DNA from: Pseudomonadota bacterium
GTDB taxonomy: Bacteria > Pseudomonadota > Gammaproteobacteria > Xanthomonadales > Rhodanobacteraceae
Direction: 5' to 3'
Length of the DNA stretch: 6,796 bases
Assembly (NCBI GenBank): GCA_021798675.1
Contig: JAJZGE010000094.1
Span: 1 to 6,796, forward strand
Shown: in pieces, positions 1 to 4,535 of the stretch
Layout of the letters: each line of letters starts with the position of its first letter
How positions within the stretch are numbered: the first letter of the stretch is position 1
Notes under the pieces: model-generated
Databases searched by the model: none
Seen by the model: the letters and a program-made list of their open reading frames with translations, nothing else
Told to the model about the DNA's origin: nothing
Translations under genes and position numbers: made by a program

Positions 1-1
1 G

Positions 2-505
2 TCGGTCAGCCCGCTGGCGATCATCGTGCTGGCGCCGCTGGTGACGCTGGTGTGGAGCCTGCTCGCCGCACGCGGACGCGAGCCGTCGATCCCGCGCAAG
101 TTCGGACTGGGGCTGGTCTTCAACGGGCTTGGCTTCGCGGTGCTGATGTATGCGCTGGCGCACCTGCCGGGCGGCCGCGGGCTGATCCCGTTCTGGCCGC
201 TGACGCTGTGCTACGTGCTGCAGACGGTGGGTGAGCTGTGCCTGTCGCCGATCGGACTGTCGATGGTGACCAAGCTGGCACCGCCGCGGCTGGTCGGGCT
301 GGCGATGGGCGGCTGGTTCCTGTCGCTGGCGGTGGGCGGCAACCTGTCCGGCCTGCTGGCCGGCTACATCAGCGGCGACAGCGGCATGACCGCCGCCTCG
401 GCGCTGAGCGGTTTCAGCTTCAGCTTCTGGCTGCTGGCTGGTGCCGGTGCGCTGCTGCTGCTGATCGCGCCGCTGATCAACCGGCTGATGCACGGCGTGC
501 GCTGA
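2..505 (+). CDS. Proton-dependent oligopeptide transporter (POT/PTR2 family), C-terminal part
   Basis: This is the C-terminal 167 residues of an inner-membrane peptide/H+ symporter of the major facilitator superfamily. The frame is open from the left edge (SVSPLAIIVLAPLVTLVW) to the TGA at 503-505, so the true start lies outside the window; the GTG at 26 is not a credible start because coding sense continues upstream of it. Four hydrophobic helices are visible, separated by short loops. The stretch GELCLSPIGLSMVTKLAP followed by GGWFLSLAVGGNLSG matches the C-terminal signature region of POT carriers (GEL.xSPxGLS, then GxWFL..A.GN). POT proteins are usually about 480-520 residues, so roughly one third is present. 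The substrate is expected to be di- or tripeptides, from family knowledge. No partner gene is visible, and the next gene is 195 bp away. The family call is firm; the exact peptide specificity cannot be read. Confidence 0.9.
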   Translation, partial: SVSPLAIIVLAPLVTLVWSLLAARGREPSIPRKFGLGLVFNGLGFAVLMYALAHLPGGRGLIPFWPLTLCYVLQTVGELCLSPIGLSMVTKLAPPRLVGLAMGGWFLSLAVGGNLSGLLAGYISGDSGMTAASALSGFSFSFWLLAGAGALLLLIAPLINRLMHGVR

Positions 506-571
506 AGCCACGCTCGCAGCGGCGGTCCGATGCCCCTGCCGGTGATGCCGCACCGCCTTGTCCCAAGTCAG

Positions 572-599
572 TTACCGGCGCCACGCCACGCCCTATCAT
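572..599 (+). promoter_or_regulatory. Possible sigma70-type promoter for the GGDEF-like gene
   Basis: The 195-bp gap between the transporter and the next gene contains TTACCG (572-577) and TATCAT (594-599) separated by 16 bp. The -10 matches consensus at five of six positions but the -35 at only three. It lies about 100 bp upstream of the start at 701. I see no convincing terminator with a T-tract for the upstream gene in the gap. This is a weak call based only on motif likeness and position. Confidence 0.3.
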
Positions 600-700
600 C
601 GCCGCGCCGAGCATCGGCCAAGGCCTTTTGCAGAGCACCGATCCGCGCCTTCCCGCGCGCGACGGGTCACTGCCGAATGCGCACCCTTCCGAGGCGCCCG

Positions 701-1831
701 ATGAACCCTGCCACGTTTCTGCACAAGCAGCTGTCCTACTTCATCGGCACTGACGAGGAGCGCCCGATCCATCTGTTCCGGGCTCCTGCATCGCCGATGT
801 TCGAGCACGAGCGCGCGCGGATCGTGCTGCGTCGGATGGAGGTACTGACCTGGATCTTCATGATCCTGGTGCCGATGTGGATCCTGGCCGACATCGTGAT
901 CTTTCCCGCCGAGGTCGTCAGCCGGCTGGTATTCGGTCGGCTCATGGCCACCCTCGGCCTCGGCCTGCTGCTGCTTTTTTCGCTGGTGGTGATGGAACGG
1001 GCCACCTGGCGAGTGTCATATCTGTCGGTGGTCGTGCTGATGGCGATACCGGCACTGTTCGAGCTGTATGCCCAGCCCGTGTTCAGCGCCTGGCAGCTCG
1101 GCCATGCCCATCTCAGCGAGACGCAGTCGGCGGCGATCTTCCTCTATCGCCAGCTGCCGATCATCTACATCTCGGGGCTGGCCCTGTTCCCGATGACCCT
1201 GCTGGAATCGCTGCCGATCGCGCTCGCCATCACCGTCATCGATGCCGTCGTCGACATGCACGGGATGAACCTGCGTGCGCTGCATGCCGCGCACTGGGCA
1301 GGCCTGTGGGTGGTCTTCGTCACCGGTGGCTCGGCCATACTGGCGGCGGTGCTGCAGTTCAACCTGCTCTGGCAAAACCATCGGCTGGCGGATTTCGATG
1401 CCGAGACCGGCCTGATGAAAAGGGAGGCGGCGCTGGAGCTGCTCAAGCTGATGTGGAACGACAAGTCGAGCGGCGACCGCTGCATCGGTATCAGCCTGAT
1501 GGCGCTGCCGCCGCAGGCCGACGTCATGGACAGCCCTGCCGGCACGAAGCTGCTCGCCAACGAGGGGGAATTCCTGCAGCAGCAGCTGCTGCCCGGGATG
1601 CACGGCGTGCGCTGGTCCGGCCGCTGGCTCGGGGTGGTTTCGCTGGGACATGCCAAGCCGGAGCTCGCAGGCCTGATGCATGCCATCTACGGCCAGACCG
1701 CCGCGCTGGCTGGCGCGCACGGCGGTCGCCGGATCGCGGTGGTCGAACGCAGTGCCGACCACGGCGTGGGGCCGCATAATCTGCTCTCGATGGCCGAGCA
1801 GAAGCTCAGGCAGGCATTGGCCACTGCATGA
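701..1831 (+). CDS. Membrane protein with degenerate (probably inactive) GGDEF domain
   Basis: The product is 376 residues. I chose ATG 701 because GAGG at 691-694 lies six bases ahead of it and the protein-like sequence begins there; the frame is open further upstream to an ATG at 530, but that part reads like non-coding sequence. About six hydrophobic segments are visible (near residues 46-68, 76-97, 104-123, 152-165, 170-187 and 200-222), so the N-terminal half is an integral membrane sensor-like region. The C-terminal half (231-376) has the outline of a GGDEF domain: DFDAETGLMKREAALELL resembles the D.LTGL.NRRA entry, and the end LLSMAEQKLRQAL resembles the closing LL..AD.ALY.AK. The catalytic parts are missing. 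The DxD metal site is replaced by MALPPQ, and the GG[DE]EF loop by RWSGRWLGVV (304-313). Diguanylate cyclase activity is therefore unlikely; a sensory or scaffold role is inferred. It is 20 bp upstream of the next gene, with which it probably forms an operon. Confidence 0.75.
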   Translation: MNPATFLHKQLSYFIGTDEERPIHLFRAPASPMFEHERARIVLRRMEVLTWIFMILVPMWILADIVIFPAEVVSRLVFGRLMATLGLGLLLLFSLVVMERATWRVSYLSVVVLMAIPALFELYAQPVFSAWQLGHAHLSETQSAAIFLYRQLPIIYISGLALFPMTLLESLPIALAITVIDAVVDMHGMNLRALHAAHWAGLWVVFVTGGSAILAAVLQFNLLWQNHRLADFDAETGLMKREAALELLKLMWNDKSSGDRCIGISLMALPPQADVMDSPAGTKLLANEGEFLQQQLLPGMHGVRWSGRWLGVVSLGHAKPELAGLMHAIYGQTAALAGAHGGRRIAVVERSADHGVGPHNLLSMAEQKLRQALATA

Positions 1832-1851
1832 GTTGATCACCGGAGGCAGGC

Positions 1852-2223
1852 ATGAAGTTCGCACGCTGGGTGTTCCTGTTCGCTGCCATCTACGGCGTGC
1901 TGGCGCTGGTTCCGATGTACTTCCAGGAGGCGATGCTGGCGCCGGCGCTCACCCATCCCGAGTTCTACTACGGCTTCATCGGCGTGGCGCTGGCCTGGCA
2001 GGTGCTGTTCCTGCAGCTGGCGCGCGACCCGCTGCGGCATCGGCCGCTGATGATTCCGGCCATGCTGGAGAAACTCGGCTTCGGGCTGGCGATGCTGGTG
2101 CTGTACGCGCAGCATCGGCTGCCGACGCGGATGCTGCTGGCCGGTTGCGTCGACCTGTTGTTCATGGCGCTGTTTCTGCTGGCGTGGTGGCGCATGCGGC
2201 ACCACGGGCCGGTGGCGCGCTGA
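1852..2223 (+). CDS. Small four-helix membrane protein of unknown function
   Basis: The product is 123 residues, starting at ATG 1852 with a clear GGAGG at 1842-1846 five bases upstream. It is almost entirely hydrophobic, with four likely transmembrane segments at about residues 6-24, 39-57, 67-86 and 95-113. It has short charged loops (RDPLRHR at 59-65, and a basic C-terminal tail WRMRHHGPVAR). There is no signal peptide distinct from the first helix, and I see no catalytic or binding motif. I do not recognise the family. The 20-bp spacing behind the GGDEF-like gene suggests co-transcription, so it could act with that membrane protein, but nothing in the sequence proves this. It ends 28 bp from the convergent MarR gene. 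The gap between them holds only a weak CCGC/GCGG stem and no T-run, so a terminator is not evident. Confidence 0.75.
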   Translation: MKFARWVFLFAAIYGVLALVPMYFQEAMLAPALTHPEFYYGFIGVALAWQVLFLQLARDPLRHRPLMIPAMLEKLGFGLAMLVLYAQHRLPTRMLLAGCVDLLFMALFLLAWWRMRHHGPVAR

Positions 2224-2251
2224 TCCGCAGGCTTCGCGGCCGTCGCGGGTC

Positions 2252-2779
2252 TCAAGCTGATCCGCTGCCGCCCGTGCCGGGCAGTCCGCTTTCCATCAGG
2301 CGATCCAGGATCCGCACCAGCCAGGTCCGCTCCTCCTCGCTGAGCCGGGCCAGCACCTCGCGCTCGCGCGCCCGCGCCATCGGCGCGACCTCGTCGTGCA
2401 CGGCCCAGCCGGCGTCGGTGAGGCCCAGTACCGAGCGCCGCTTGTCGTTGTCGTGGATGCTGCGGCTGACCCGGCCGGCCTCGACCAGTCGGGCCAGCGC
2501 GCGGCTCACTGCCACCTTGTCCATCGCGGTGCGCTCGGCCACCTCGCGCGCGGACAAACCTTCGAAGCGCGCCAGCACCGCCATCACGCGCCATTCGGTG
2601 ACCGAGATGTCGTAGCGACGCTGGTAGTCGTCGGCGATCGTCTGGCTGATGGTGTTGGACAGGATCGACAGCCGGTAGGGCAGGAAATGCTCCAGCTGCA
2701 GCGGGGCGTGTTCAGCGGTGGCGGGAGCCGGTTGGCGCTTGGGGGTCACTGCGGCGTTGTTCCTTGCAATTGGTTTCAT
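2252..2779 (-). CDS. MarR-family transcriptional regulator, probable repressor of the tyrosine catabolic operon
   Basis: The product is 175 residues from ATG 2779. The winged helix-turn-helix is clear: dimerisation helices from about residue 29 to 55, then DISVTEWRVMAVLARFEGLS (57-76), recognition helix MDKVAVSRALARLVEAGRV (86-104), and a wing with HDNDKRRSVLGLTDAGW (109-125), which holds the conserved D.D.R and LT..G pattern. A C-terminal dimerisation helix follows. The first ~25 residues are low-complexity and not conserved-looking. ATG 2779 lacks a Shine-Dalgarno sequence. GTG at codon 11 (2749) has AAGGAA at 2765-2760 upstream and is an alternative start giving 165 residues. MarR proteins usually bind short palindromes near their own promoter and are often released by phenolic ligands. 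Here GTTTCATATGTAAC covers the gene start and the divergent hppD promoter. Regulation of hppD-hmgA-fahA by this protein is inferred from position; a tyrosine-pathway intermediate would be the expected ligand. Confidence 0.88.
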   Translation of the reverse strand: MKPIARNNAAVTPKRQPAPATAEHAPLQLEHFLPYRLSILSNTISQTIADDYQRRYDISVTEWRVMAVLARFEGLSAREVAERTAMDKVAVSRALARLVEAGRVSRSIHDNDKRRSVLGLTDAGWAVHDEVAPMARAREREVLARLSEEERTWLVRILDRLMESGLPGTGGSGSA

Positions 2780-2786
2780 ATGTAAC
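2773..2786. promoter_or_regulatory. Predicted MarR operator, GTTTCATATGTAAC
   Basis: This 14-bp near-palindrome is symmetric at 12 of 14 positions, centred on CATATG (2777-2782). It fills the spacer between the -35 and -10 of the rightward promoter, and on the other strand it covers the MarR start codon and the presumed transcription start. MarR dimers bind palindromes of this size. Binding here would block RNA polymerase on both strands, fitting autorepression plus control of hppD. That this particular MarR binds it is inferred. Confidence 0.55.
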
Positions 2787-2790
2787 TATA
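2785..2790 (-). promoter_or_regulatory. Possible -10 box (TATAGT) of the MarR gene
   Basis: On the minus strand TATAGT occupies 2790-2785, matching the TATAAT consensus at five of six positions. No -35 is recognisable 16-18 bp upstream. If used, the transcript would begin near 2778. It would then be either leaderless at ATG 2779, or carry a ~29-nt leader with AAGGAA ahead of the alternative GTG at 2749. The call is weak. Confidence 0.25.
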
Positions 2791-2880
2791 AAGGCAGAGG
2801 CGTCAGCCGCCGCCGGTCGGCAGCATGCGATGCCCAGCGCGCCATCCAAGCTTAGCGACAACTCACCGCAGGAGTGCGCC

Positions 2881-2916
2881 ATGCATGGCGTAATCAACTT
2901 CAGAGGCTTGCCATGA
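2881..2916 (+). CDS. Leader mini-ORF 1, MHGVINFRGLP
   Basis: This is an 11-codon reading frame. ATG 2881 is preceded by GGAG at 2871-2874, six bases upstream. Its TGA (2914-2916) overlaps the ATG of mini-ORF 2 in an ATGA arrangement, as in translationally coupled genes. The peptide has no tyrosine and one phenylalanine, and ends in Pro-stop. Whether it is translated is unknown; the support is the ribosome binding site, the coupling geometry and repetition of the design in the next two units. It could equally be a by-product of duplicated DNA. Confidence 0.4.
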   Translation: MHGVINFRGLP

Positions 2917-2948
2917 ATGGCGTAATCCACTTCGGAGGTTTGCCATGA
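2913..2948 (+). CDS. Leader mini-ORF 2, MNGVIHFGGLP
   Basis: This is an 11-codon frame in the second 32-bp unit. Its Shine-Dalgarno-like AGAGG (2902-2906) lies inside mini-ORF 1, six bases ahead of ATG 2913. Its TGA (2946-2948) overlaps the ATG of mini-ORF 3. Relative to mini-ORF 1 it carries H2N, N6H and R8G changes, with one synonymous change (GGC to GGT). It has the same GLP-stop ending. Translation is inferred, not shown. Confidence 0.4.
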   Translation: MNGVIHFGGLP

Positions 2949-2980
2949 ATGGCGTAACCAACTTCAGAGGCTTGCCATGA
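2945..2980 (+). CDS. Leader mini-ORF 3, MNGVTNFRGLP, coupled to hppD
   Basis: This is an 11-codon frame in the third unit. Its Shine-Dalgarno-like GGAGG (2934-2938) lies in mini-ORF 2. Its TGA (2978-2980) overlaps the hppD ATG (2977-2979), so a ribosome finishing here stands at the hppD start. The hppD ribosome binding site AGAGG (2966-2970) is inside this frame. Of the three it is the most likely to influence hppD expression directly, by termination and reinitiation. Confidence 0.45.
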   Translation: MNGVTNFRGLP

Positions 2981-4071
2981 ACGCCCAGCCCAACCTCGGC
3001 ATGCAGGTCACCACGTTCGACAACCCGCTGGGTATCGACGGCTTCGAGTTCGTCGAGTTTGCCGCACCAGCCGGGCGCACGGGCGAGCTGCACGCGCTGT
3101 TCCGGCGCATGGGTTTCAGCGCGGTGCTCAAACACCGCACGCGGGCGATCACCGTGTACCGCCAGAACGGCGTGAACTTCCTGCTCAACGAGGATCCCGC
3201 CTCCTTCGCCGCCGATTTCGCCGCCGCGCACGGTCCCTGCGCCTGCGGCTTCGCGATCCGCTTCCGCCAGCCGGCCGCCAAGGTCATGCAGACCGTGCTG
3301 GACAATGGCGGCGCGGCCATCGATCGGCGCGAGAGCAGCAAGGCGGTGAACGCACCGGTGATCAAGGGCATCGGCGACTGCATGCTGTACCTGGTCGACC
3401 GCTACGGCGACAGCGGCAGCATCTACGACGCCGACTACGCGCCGATCGAGGGCGCCGAGCCGAACCCGACCGGCTTCGGCCTCACCTTCATCGACCACCT
3501 CACGCACAACCTGCACTTCGGCAACATGCAGAAGTGGTCGGACTACTACGAGCGCCTGTTCAATTTCCGCGAGATCCGCTACTTCGACATCAAGGGCGCC
3601 AAGACCGGTCTGGTGTCCAAGGCGATGACCGCGCCGGACGGTATCGTGCGCATTCCGCTGAACGAGTCGGACGACCCGAAATCGCAGATCAACGAATATC
3701 TCGACGCCTATCGCGGCGAGGGCATCCAGCACATCGCCTGTTTCACCGACGACATCTACGCCACGGTGGAAAAGATGCGCGCGGCCGGGGTGGAGTTTCT
3801 CGACACGCCCGACGCCTATTTCGAGGTGATCGATCAGCGCGTGCCAAACCACGGCGAGGACGTGCCGCGGCTGCGCCGGAACAAGATCCTGATCGACGCC
3901 GATCCGGAAACCCGTCAGCGCAAGCTGCTGCAGATCTTCACCACCAACGCGGTCGGCCCGATCTTCTTCGAGATCATCCAGCGCAAGGGTAACGAAGGCT
4001 TCGGCGAAGGCAATTTCCAGGCGCTGTTCGAAAGCATCGAGCGCGACCAGATGAAGCGCGGGGTGCTGTAG
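2977..4071 (+). CDS. hppD: 4-hydroxyphenylpyruvate dioxygenase
   Basis: This cytoplasmic Fe(II) enzyme converts 4-hydroxyphenylpyruvate to homogentisate with O2, releasing CO2; it is the second step of tyrosine breakdown after transamination. The 364-residue product has the two-domain vicinal-oxygen-chelate layout of the family and its usual length. The iron ligands appear as H174 (FIDHLTHN), H252 (GEGIQHIAC) and E332 (GPIFFEIIQRKG), spaced 78 and 80 residues apart. This is close to H161, H240 and E322 of the Pseudomonas fluorescens enzyme as I recall them. The C-terminal GFGEGNFQALFESIERDQ helix, which closes the active site, is intact. ATG 2977 is set by AGAGG at 2966-2970 and by the ATGA overlap with leader mini-ORF 3. 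It heads a plus-strand run with the DUF559 gene, hmgA and fahA, and is probably controlled by the divergent MarR regulator through the palindrome at 2773-2786. Confidence 0.97.
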   Translation: MNAQPNLGMQVTTFDNPLGIDGFEFVEFAAPAGRTGELHALFRRMGFSAVLKHRTRAITVYRQNGVNFLLNEDPASFAADFAAAHGPCACGFAIRFRQPAAKVMQTVLDNGGAAIDRRESSKAVNAPVIKGIGDCMLYLVDRYGDSGSIYDADYAPIEGAEPNPTGFGLTFIDHLTHNLHFGNMQKWSDYYERLFNFREIRYFDIKGAKTGLVSKAMTAPDGIVRIPLNESDDPKSQINEYLDAYRGEGIQHIACFTDDIYATVEKMRAAGVEFLDTPDAYFEVIDQRVPNHGEDVPRLRRNKILIDADPETRQRKLLQIFTTNAVGPIFFEIIQRKGNEGFGEGNFQALFESIERDQMKRGVL

Positions 4072-4077
4072 CCATTG

Positions 4078-4119
4078 AGCCCCTCTCCCGTCGGGAGAGG
4101 GGTGGGGGAGAGGGTTCGG
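4078..4119 (+). repeat. Left inverted-repeat arm, with internal hairpin and the DUF559 ribosome binding site
   Basis: CCCCTCTCCC (4080-4089) pairs with GGGAGAGGGG (4093-4102) across a three-base GTC loop, a perfect 10-bp stem. The arm continues with GGGGGAGAGGG, which serves as Shine-Dalgarno for the ATG at 4122 with a seven-base spacer. The arm begins a few bases after the hppD stop. There is no T-tract, so it is not a standard terminator, though it could slow or stabilise RNA. Confidence 0.85.
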
Positions 4120-4121
4120 AC

Positions 4122-4535
4122 ATGCCGGAACGCATCAAGCCACCACTGCCCACCCAAACCCGCGAGCGTGCACGTAGCTTGCGCCGTGAGGGAACGGATG
4201 CCGAACGCAAACTCTGGTATCAGCTTCGTGCAGGCCGATTGAAAGGAATGAAATTCCGTCGCCAGCATCCTGTGCCGCCATACATCGTCGATTTCCATTG
4301 CGAGGCGAAGAAACTGGTCGTGGAGCTGGATGGTTCACAGCACAATCAGGCAGTCGACCGTGATCGCACGCGATATCTTGAAGCCCAAGGTCTGAAAGTG
4401 CTGCGCTACTGGGACAACGAAGTCATGCAACAGCTGGATGCGGTGCTCGAGGCGATCGTGAGCGCCGCTGGAAACCGAACCCTCACCCCCACCCCTCTCC
4501 CACCGGGAGAGGGGCTTGAAGGCGAAGCGCCATGA
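4122..4535 (+). CDS. DUF559 / Vsr-like endonuclease-fold protein
   Basis: The 137-residue product has the DUF559 pattern, related to very-short-patch-repair (Vsr) endonucleases and the PD-(D/E)XK fold. It contains a helix with [10 protein letters not shown] (27-36), then [16 protein letters not shown] (45-60), [13 protein letters not shown] (63-75), and [22 protein letters not shown] (79-101). D57, E68 and D70 are the likely metal/catalytic residues, and H74 is also conserved in the family. The substrate is unknown; action on DNA is inferred from fold. The core ends near residue 115. Residues 119-137 ([19 protein letters not shown]) are encoded by the right inverted-repeat arm and look like read-through, not domain. 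The start uses a Shine-Dalgarno sequence inside the left arm. The TGA (4533-4535) overlaps the hmgA ATG. Lower GC and softer codon choice than the flanking genes point to transfer. It has no evident role in tyrosine catabolism. Confidence 0.85.
   Translation: MPERIKPPLPTQTRERARSLRREGTDAERKLWYQLRAGRLKGMKFRRQHPVPPYIVDFHCEAKKLVVELDGSQHNQAVDRDRTRYLEAQGLKVLRYWDNEVMQQLDAVLEAIVSAAGNRTLTPTPLPPGEGLEGEAP
4475..4516 (-). repeat. Right inverted-repeat arm, with internal hairpin, encoding the DUF559 tail
   Basis: This is the reverse complement of the left arm apart from three positions: one in the spacer and two in the hairpin loop. The 10-bp stem CCCCTCTCCC (4492-4501) / GGGAGAGGGG (4505-4514) with loop ACC is intact. 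Loop change with stem preservation suggests the hairpin is under selection or recently formed. It ends 15 bp before the hmgA ATG, and plus-strand translation through it gives the [12 protein letters not shown] sequence. Confidence 0.85.

Larger units (their letters stand above)
2764..2792 (+). promoter_or_regulatory. Predicted sigma70 promoter of the hppD operon
   Basis: TTGCAA (2764-2769) and TATAAA (2787-2792) are separated by exactly 17 bp, the optimal spacing for sigma70. Transcription would start near 2799 and give hppD a leader of roughly 178 nt that contains the 32-bp tandem repeats. The -35 box lies inside the first codons of the divergent MarR gene. The spacer is occupied by the palindrome at 2773-2786. 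The evidence is motif and spacing only. Confidence 0.6.
2881..2976 (+). repeat. Three tandem 32-bp repeats immediately before hppD
   Basis: Units start at 2881, 2913 and 2945; the fourth period begins exactly at the hppD ATG (2977), where only ATGAA continues the match. Units 1 and 3 differ at two positions, and unit 2 differs from each of the others at four. Each unit reads as ATG[CA]ATGGCGTAA, then a short stretch ending in an AGAGG or GGAGG Shine-Dalgarno-like sequence and TTGCC before the next ATG. Each ATG is embedded in an inverted repeat GCCATnnATGGC. The array was probably produced by duplication of the hppD translation-initiation region. Confidence 0.92.
4078..4516. mobile_element. 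Inverted-repeat-bounded DUF559 cassette inserted in the tyrosine operon
   Basis: A ~439-bp segment between hppD and hmgA is bounded by two 42-bp arms in inverted orientation (4078-4119 and 4475-4516) that match at 39 of 42 positions. Each arm also contains its own hairpin. The only gene inside is a DUF559 nuclease with visibly lower GC than hppD and hmgA and no place in the pathway. No transposase and no convincing target-site duplication are seen (left flank ends CCATTG, right flank begins TGAAGG). Calling it a mobile or formerly mobile unit is an inference from structure. Similar palindromic repeats, when translated, give the LTPTPLPxGEG-type tails often found in proteins of related genomes. 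Confidence 0.55.

Noticed and set aside
530..700. N-terminal extension of the GGDEF-like protein to the ATG at 530
   Set aside because: The extra 57 residues look like translated non-coding DNA. A clear GAGG precedes ATG 701, and a possible promoter lies at 572-599 inside the extension.
2224..2251. Terminator between the convergent four-helix gene and the MarR gene
   Set aside because: Only a four-base CCGC/GCGG stem with a seven-base loop and no T-tract on either strand.
1680..2615. A 311-codon plus-strand frame overlapping two membrane-protein genes and the MarR gene
   Set aside because: It conflicts with three better-supported genes and has Arg/Ala/Ser-rich composition typical of an off-frame reading.
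2825..2893. A further 22-codon leader frame starting at ATG 2825 and ending TAA at 2893, overlapping mini-ORF 1
   Set aside because: It has no good ribosome binding site and no repeat of the design; its stop does not form the ATGA junction seen in the other three.
2885..2957. ATG-GCG-TAA minimal frames inside each 32-bp repeat (2885, 2917, 2949)
   Set aside because: They are a consequence of the GCCATnnATGGC symmetry. Their spacing from the Shine-Dalgarno is longer than for the main ATG, and nothing separately supports them.
2863..3852. A 329-codon minus-strand frame opposite hppD
   Set aside because: It is antisense to an unambiguous hppD, has shadow-type composition, and its end lies in the tandem repeats.
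4080..4102. GC-rich hairpin after hppD as a rho-independent terminator
   Set aside because: It is followed by a G-rich tract with no run of T, and the same hairpin recurs in inverted orientation before hmgA as part of the element arms. Downstream pathway genes need transcription to continue.
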